Source of the DNA: Spirochaetales bacterium
GTDB taxonomy: Bacteria; Spirochaetota; Spirochaetia; Sphaerochaetales; Sphaerochaetaceae
Length of the DNA: 11,234 bases
Assembly: GCA_017475725.1 (NCBI GenBank)
Contig: JAFVFA010000027.1
Location: 1 to 11,234, forward strand
Reading direction: 5' to 3'
A program made the translations under genes and the position numbers. Shown here one piece after another: positions 7,349 to 11,234 of the stretch (the first letter of the stretch is position 1; each line of letters begins with the position of its first letter). The notes under the pieces were generated by a model. That model ran no database searches, was not told the DNA's origin, and worked only from the letters and a program-made list of their open reading frames with translations.

Positions 7349-7376
7349 GAAGAAGCCGCAAGTCGGCTTCTTCTTT
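7349..7376 (+). terminator. Intrinsic-terminator-like hairpin between the small gene and glyA
   Basis: GAAGAAGCCG (7349-7358) pairs perfectly with CGGCTTCTTC (7364-7373) around the five-base loop CAAGT, followed by TTT and then GAA. The ten-base-pair stem is convincing. The T-tract after the stem is short, so termination may be partial. No separate promoter is evident in the 33 bases between the T-tract and glyA, so the hairpin may set how much transcription from the upstream promoter reaches glyA. Confidence 0.65.
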
Positions 7377-7393
7377 GAATAGTGGCCGAACCA

Positions 7394-7400
7394 GGGGAGG
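7394..7400 (+). promoter_or_regulatory. glyA ribosome binding site (GGGGAGG)
   Basis: A strong Shine-Dalgarno match lies nine bases before ATG 7410 and supports this start. It falls 21 bases beyond the terminator-like stem, so hairpin formation would not directly mask it. Confidence 0.75.
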
Positions 7401-7409
7401 ATAACAGCC

Positions 7410-8930
7410 ATGGATAACAGATCAGCACTCGGAAGATATCTGAGCACACACAAGGATGACATCAACGAGGTCATGACGGCATATGTCGCGGAGCTTGAGA
7501 CCATACACAAGGTCTGTCCCACAGTTGCAAGGAGCATAGTCAATGAGCTGCGCAACCAGAGGACCCATCTCAAGCTGATCGCCAGTGAGAACTTCAGCAG
7601 TCCGGCATGTCACCTTGCCATGGGCAATCTCCTGACAGACAAGTATGCGGAGGGTTTTGCCTACCACAGGTACTATGCAGGCTGTGATAACGTCGATGCC
7701 ATTGAGGCCTATGCCTGCGAGGCGGCCTGCAAGCTGTTCAATGCCGACCATGCCTACGTCCAGCCCCACTGCGGTGCTGATGCCAATGTCATAGCCTACT
7801 GGGCCATCATCAACACAGTGGTCCAGGTGCCTGCCCTTGAGGAGTTGGGAGTCACGAACCCATCTGCACTCACAAGGGAGCAGTGGAACGAGATCAGGAA
7901 GAGGACAGGCAACCAGAGGCTTCTGGGTCTTGACTACTACAGCGGTGGACATCTCACCCACGGCTACAGGCTGAACGTCTCGGCCCAGATGTTCGATGCA
8001 TACTCCTACGGTGTGGACAGGGAGACCGGCCTTCTTGATTATGACGACATAGAGCGCCAGGCAATGGAGATCAGACCGCTGATCCTTCTGGCCGGCTACA
8101 GTGCATACCCAAGGAAGATAGACTTCAGAAGGATGAGGGAGATAGCCGACAAGTGCGGTGCCGTTCTTATGGTGGACATGGCCCATTTCGGAGGTCTGGT
8201 CGCCGGAAAGGTCTTCACAGGTGACTATGACCCCGTCAAATGGGCGGATGTGGTCACTGCGACGACCCACAAGACGCTCAGAGGTCCGCGCGGTGGAATC
8301 ATCCTGTGCAAGGACCGCTTCGCCGAGTCCATCGACCAGGGCTGCCCGCTTGTCATGGGCGGACCGCTTCCGAATGTCATGGCAGCCAAGGCGGTTGAGC
8401 TGACAGAGGCCAACACTCCGGAATATGCTGACTACGCAAGAAGGATCGTCGAGAACGCCAAGGCGCTTGCCAAGGCTTTCATGGACAACGGCGTTCCCGT
8501 GCATACCGGTGGGACGGACAACCATCTCATGCTTGTTGATGTGACAGGTTTCGGTCTCAATGGCAGGCAGGCGGAGAATGCAATGACAGCCTGTGGAATA
8601 ACACTGAACAGAAATACTCTGCCGTTTGATGTGAACGGGCCATGGTATACAAGCGGACTCAGGATTGGAACGCCCGCCGTCACCACACTTGGACTGGGTG
8701 TGGAGCAGATGAAGGAGATAGCTGATCTGATTACCGATGTCCTCAGAAACACAAAGCCCGGTACCATAACGAAGGGTGAGAACGCCGGTAAGCCCAGCAA
8801 GAGCAAGATCGTGATCGACCCTGCGGTCAAGGAGCGTGTGCAGAGGAGCGTGGACAGGCTCCTCTCCGAGTTCGTCCTGTATCCGCAGCTTGACCTTCAG
8901 TTCCTGGAGGAGTGCTTCTGCCAGGACTGA
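7410..8930 (+). CDS. glyA: Serine hydroxymethyltransferase, long (spirochaete/chlamydia-like) form
   Basis: This 506-residue PLP enzyme interconverts serine and glycine with transfer of a one-carbon unit to tetrahydrofolate, in the cytoplasm. Family hallmarks are clear: LIASENFSSP (56-65), DKYAEGF and RYYAGCD, GGHLTHG (179-185), and VDMAHFGGL with D256 and H259. The PLP lysine is K288 in TATTHKTLRGPRGG, and R418 in SGLRIGTPAVT fits the substrate-carboxylate arginine. Compared with the usual 415-residue enzyme it has about 23 extra residues at the N-terminus. It also has an insertion of roughly 30 residues (about 137-170) before LLGLDYYSGG. The phosphate-binding segment reads QPHCGADAN instead of the common QPHSGSQAN. 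ATG 7410 has GGGGAGG at 7394-7400 with nine bases between. It is probably the first main gene of a transcript with the hydantoinase and cdd genes. Confidence 0.96.
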   Translation: MDNRSALGRYLSTHKDDINEVMTAYVAELETIHKVCPTVARSIVNELRNQRTHLKLIASENFSSPACHLAMGNLLTDKYAEGFAYHRYYAGCDNVDAIEAYACEAACKLFNADHAYVQPHCGADANVIAYWAIINTVVQVPALEELGVTNPSALTREQWNEIRKRTGNQRLLGLDYYSGGHLTHGYRLNVSAQMFDAYSYGVDRETGLLDYDDIERQAMEIRPLILLAGYSAYPRKIDFRRMREIADKCGAVLMVDMAHFGGLVAGKVFTGDYDPVKWADVVTATTHKTLRGPRGGIILCKDRFAESIDQGCPLVMGGPLPNVMAAKAVELTEANTPEYADYARRIVENAKALAKAFMDNGVPVHTGGTDNHLMLVDVTGFGLNGRQAENAMTACGITLNRNTLPFDVNGPWYTSGLRIGTPAVTTLGLGVEQMKEIADLITDVLRNTKPGTITKGENAGKPSKSKIVIDPAVKERVQRSVDRLLSEFVLYPQLDLQFLEECFCQD

Positions 8931-8978
8931 GGTTCGATTCCTTTCCTAAAAGACGGAATTTGGGTGTACAATGTACTT

Positions 8979-8983
8979 GGAGG
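8979..8983 (+). promoter_or_regulatory. Ribosome binding site deciding the hydantoinase start (GGAGG)
   Basis: GGAGG lies seven bases before ATG 8991. It favours that codon over the in-frame GTG at 8964, which has no comparable site and would add nine residues not expected in this family. Confidence 0.8.
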
Positions 8984-8990
8984 TCTCAAT

Positions 8991-10367
8991 ATGGGCAGCA
9001 TTCTTATCAGAGGGGGGCTTGTCACCGATGACAGGTCATCCAGAAGAGCCGATGTCCTTATAAGGGATGGGCTCATAGCAAAGGTCGATGCCTCTATCGG
9101 AAGTTCTGACATAGACAAGGACACAAGGATCATAGATGCATCCGGCATGGTGGTCATGCCCGGTGCGATAGACGCACATACACATTACCATCTGGTGAGC
9201 CGTGGCACAGTCACTTGCGACAGCTTCGAGGAGGGCTCAAGGCTTGCGGCGTTCGGGGGTGTCACAACGGTTGTGGACTTCGCTGACCACAACAAGGGGC
9301 AGGACCTTCTCCAGAGCCTCAGGTACAGACAGGACGAGATGGCTCCGGGAATGGCCATTGACTACACTCTCCATCAGGGTGTCTATGGCCACGGATACAA
9401 CAGCACAATCGGACAGCAACTTGATCTATTGAAGGCCCAGGGAGTGAAAACCCTCAAGATTTTCACAACATACAGGAACACTGGATACCTGATTGAGAAC
9501 CAGGATCAGCTTCTTGACCTCTTCATGAACGCAAAGAGGGTGGGCATGCTCGTCACTGCCCACTGCGAGTTCAACCCGCTCATAGAGGAGCTTTCGGAGA
9601 ACTGGAAGGGCAAGTACGACCCTCCTGCCCATGCGGATCTGAGACCTGCGGAGGCTGAGGGCAAGGCAATAGAGCTGTACGGATCAATCGCCCTCAAGGC
9701 GGGTTGTCCGCTCTATGTTGTCCACTGCTCGTCGGAGTGCGGACTGAATGCCATAAGGGACCTCAGAAGAAGGGGCCTGACGGTGTATGCAGAGACAACA
9801 CCCACGTATCTCTTCCTTGACAGAAGCAAGCTCGAGGGGCCGGATGGGGCCCTGTATGTCATGACGCCGCCTCTCAGGACAAAGGCTGACAACGAGGCCT
9901 TGAAGAACGCTGTGGCGGGAGGGGAGTTCCAGGTCATAGCGACCGACCACTGCGCCTTCACCAGAGAGCAGAAGCTCTCCAGCAGCGACTGCAGAACCAT
10001 CTATCCTGGAATCCCGGGCACAGAGGAGATGCTGCTGCTCATGAACACCATGAAGGACGGCAGGAAGGACATGACCATGTCAGATGTGGTCAGGCTTGTC
10101 AGCACCTCTCCTGCAAGGCTCTTCGGCATATACCCGCAAAAGGGCTCTCTGGAGGTCGGGACCGACGCCGACATAGCCATCCTTGACCCTGAGGCAAGAT
10201 GGACGCTCCAGGATGACAATGTGCATTCAGCCTCACACTACACTCCCTACAGGGGCTTTGAGGTCCATGGGAAGGTTGTGACCACAATACTCAGAGGCGA
10301 GGTCATCATGGACAGGGGCGAATACTATGGAAAACCCGGAAAGGGCAGGTTCATCAGACAGAGGTAG
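8991..10367 (+). CDS. hydA: Dihydropyrimidinase / D-hydantoinase family cyclic amidohydrolase
   Basis: This 458-residue cytoplasmic enzyme of the amidohydrolase superfamily should open cyclic amide rings such as 5,6-dihydrouracil or 5-substituted hydantoins. The binuclear metal site is complete: H63 and H65 (DAHTHYH), a carboxylatable lysine K156 (LKIFTTY), H191 (TAHCE), H245 (VVHCSS) and D319 (ATDHCAF). Y161, five residues after the lysine, matches the conserved catalytic tyrosine. The C-terminus (HYTPYRGFEVHGKV, GKPGKGRFI) resembles bacterial hydantoinases such as E. coli HyuA/YgeZ. Substrate preference within the family cannot be read from the sequence. The cytidine deaminase gene seven bases downstream supports a pyrimidine role: deamination to uridine, then uracil breakdown. 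However, no dihydropyrimidine dehydrogenase or beta-ureidopropionase gene is in the window. ATG 8991 is chosen on its GGAGG site. Confidence 0.92.
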   Translation: MGSILIRGGLVTDDRSSRRADVLIRDGLIAKVDASIGSSDIDKDTRIIDASGMVVMPGAIDAHTHYHLVSRGTVTCDSFEEGSRLAAFGGVTTVVDFADHNKGQDLLQSLRYRQDEMAPGMAIDYTLHQGVYGHGYNSTIGQQLDLLKAQGVKTLKIFTTYRNTGYLIENQDQLLDLFMNAKRVGMLVTAHCEFNPLIEELSENWKGKYDPPAHADLRPAEAEGKAIELYGSIALKAGCPLYVVHCSSECGLNAIRDLRRRGLTVYAETTPTYLFLDRSKLEGPDGALYVMTPPLRTKADNEALKNAVAGGEFQVIATDHCAFTREQKLSSSDCRTIYPGIPGTEEMLLLMNTMKDGRKDMTMSDVVRLVSTSPARLFGIYPQKGSLEVGTDADIAILDPEARWTLQDDNVHSASHYTPYRGFEVHGKVVTTILRGEVIMDRGEYYGKPGKGRFIRQR

Positions 10368-10374
10368 GAAGGCA

Positions 10375-10788
10375 ATGGCAAAGCAGATAGACGAAAAGAC
10401 AAGGGACATGCTTCTTGAGGAGGCGAAAAAGGTCATGCAGAACGCATATGCGCCGTTCTCGAAATTCAAGGTAGGGGCCGCAATCCTCACCGACACCGGC
10501 AACGTCTACAAGGGCTGCAATGTGGAGAACGCCTCCCTGGGCGGGACAATATGCGCAGAGCGCGGTGCCGCGATGGCAAGCGTTGCGGCTGAAGGTGCAA
10601 GGAGGTTCGATGCAATAGCCATAGCATCGGCTTCGGATGAACCTGCACCTCCATGCGCAATCTGCAGACAGTTCCTGTCACAGTTCACCGACCCGGATGC
10701 ACAGGTCTATCTCGTTTCAACGAAGAACGGGGTGGTGAGGCAGTTCGACTTCGGAACCCTCATGCCATACCCGTTCACAGAGTTCTGA
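10375..10788 (+). CDS. cdd: Cytidine deaminase
   Basis: This 137-residue protein is a small, tetramer-type cytidine deaminase that hydrolyses cytidine or deoxycytidine to uridine or deoxyuridine plus ammonia, in pyrimidine salvage. The zinc site is complete: C60 and the proton-shuttling E62 in TICAERGA, plus C94 and C97 in PPCAICRQF. The substrate-binding segment NVENAS (49-54), the N-terminal YAPFSKFKVGAA and the terminal LMPYPF are all typical. ATG 10375 gives a normal-length protein and has GGAAGG just upstream, beginning in the last base of the hydantoinase stop codon. An in-frame ATG at 10327 would overlap the upstream gene and add 16 untypical residues, so I reject it. Its stop codon touches the rpiB stop on the other strand. 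Confidence 0.96.
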   Translation: MAKQIDEKTRDMLLEEAKKVMQNAYAPFSKFKVGAAILTDTGNVYKGCNVENASLGGTICAERGAAMASVAAEGARRFDAIAIASASDEPAPPCAICRQFLSQFTDPDAQVYLVSTKNGVVRQFDFGTLMPYPFTEF

Positions 10789-10792
10789 TCAG
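10785..10792. repeat. Palindrome CTGATCAG spanning two convergent stop codons
   Basis: The eight-base perfect palindrome contains the cdd TGA on the plus strand and the rpiB TGA on the minus strand, back to back. It has no loop or T-tract and so is not a terminator by itself. It may simply result from two abutting TGA codons (TGATCA) with one matching flanking pair. Confidence 0.6.
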
Positions 10793-11234
10793 GCCTCCTC
10801 CAGAGCCATCATCTTGGCCCTTCTTCTGGCATGCCTCTCATCCATTGAGGTCTCGGTCTCGATATAGGCCCTGATCATGTCAAGCACGTCGTCCTGGTAG
10901 TCGATCCTTCCTCCGAACGCAAGGAAGTTGGCTGCGTTGTGCTCCTTTGCCATCTGGGCTGCATAGATGTTCTGCGGAAGGGCACAGCGTATGCCCTTGA
11001 TCTTGTTTGCGGAGATCGATATCCCGATTCCCGTCCCGCAGCACACGATACCGAACTCATAGCCGCCGCGGTTGAACTCCTCACAGGCCAGTCTGGCCAT
11101 GTCCGGATAGTCAACGCTCTTGTTCTCGGCGGTCCCGAGATAGTTGACTTCATATCCTCTCTCTCTGAGGAACGAGACGATCCTTGCTGTGAGCTCAACT
11201 GCTCCATGGTCATTTGCAACCACGACTTTCGACA
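10789..11234 (-). CDS. rpiB: Ribose-5-phosphate isomerase B (RpiB/LacAB family), start at window edge
   Basis: This protein interconverts ribose 5-phosphate and ribulose 5-phosphate in the non-oxidative pentose phosphate pathway. Visible motifs are ANDHGAVEL near the N-terminus, a DYPD segment, CCGTGIGISISANKIKG with the catalytic cysteine, and KEHNAANFLAFGGR with the ring-opening histidine. If the protein begins MSKVVVANDHG, these become C66 and H99, the same numbers as in E. coli RpiB. The codons seen at the edge are xTG-TCG-AAA-GTC-GTG, so the start codon is probably ATG with its first base just outside the window. That gives about 148 residues. The in-frame GTG at 11223 is an internal valine. 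RpiB-family members acting on allose or galactose phosphates are an alternative. The gene is convergent with cdd with no intervening base. Confidence 0.93.
   Translation of the reverse strand, partial: SKVVVANDHGAVELTARIVSFLRERGYEVNYLGTAENKSVDYPDMARLACEEFNRGGYEFGIVCCGTGIGISISANKIKGIRCALPQNIYAAQMAKEHNAANFLAFGGRIDYQDDVLDMIRAYIETETSMDERHARRRAKMMALEEA

Noticed and set aside
7422..8525. Long open frame (367 codons) on the minus strand inside glyA
   Set aside because: It lies wholly opposite a well-conserved enzyme gene, has no recognisable motif and has no supporting ribosome binding site evidence. Codon bias of glyA explains the missing stops.
8936..8960. Imperfect inverted repeat ATTCC/GGAAT between glyA and the hydantoinase gene
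   Set aside because: It has only about five pairs around a 13-base loop and no T-tract, which is too weak to call a terminator.
8943..8972. Possible promoter for the hydantoinase gene: TACAAT at 8967-8972 with TTCCTA 18 bases upstream
   Set aside because: The -10 resembles consensus but the -35 matches only three positions. Initiation would begin on the ribosome binding site, leaving too short a leader. Read-through from glyA is more likely.

Overview
The window reads like a piece of chromosome from a Gram-negative-type bacterium, most likely a spirochaete. It contains an inner-membrane RND pump with its periplasmic adaptor and a TolC-like outer-membrane channel. It also has a serine hydroxymethyltransferase of the long (about 500-residue) type that I associate with spirochaetes and chlamydiae, and an IF-1 whose C-terminal wording resembles treponemal homologues. 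The taxon is an inference from remembered family features, not a search result. By eye, base composition is about half G+C throughout, with strong GGAGG-type ribosome binding sites and tightly packed genes. I see no mobile element, CRISPR array, tRNA or rRNA.

Left region (1-6822, all + strand): the 3' end of an RND membrane-fusion adaptor, a complete AcrB-type RND transporter, a secreted lipoprotein of unknown function, and a TolC-family outer-membrane protein. Each gene overlaps the next by 4 or 8 bases, so this looks like one translationally coupled tripartite-efflux operon with an extra lipoprotein subunit. A DnaQ-like 3'-5' exonuclease starts 4 bases after the TolC gene and probably rides on the same transcript.

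Middle region (6826-7409): infA (IF-1) on the minus strand converges on the exonuclease gene with only 3 bases between the stops. Upstream of infA is a compact divergent promoter region. On the plus strand it drives a 43-residue, very basic small protein with an excellent ribosome binding site. Two hairpins follow; the second resembles an intrinsic terminator, and glyA begins just downstream.

Right region (7410-11234): glyA, then a dihydropyrimidinase/hydantoinase gene 60 bases further on, then cytidine deaminase 7 bases after that, all on the + strand and probably co-transcribed. rpiB lies on the minus strand and ends exactly against the cdd stop codon; its start codon appears to be cut by the right window edge. 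Together the right-hand genes concern one-carbon supply, pyrimidine turnover and ribose-phosphate metabolism. No single specialised system is evident there. The least ordinary items are the lipoprotein inside the efflux operon, the long cytoplasmic loop of the RND pump, the small basic protein with its promoter and hairpins, and the variant phosphate-binding motif of the SHMT.
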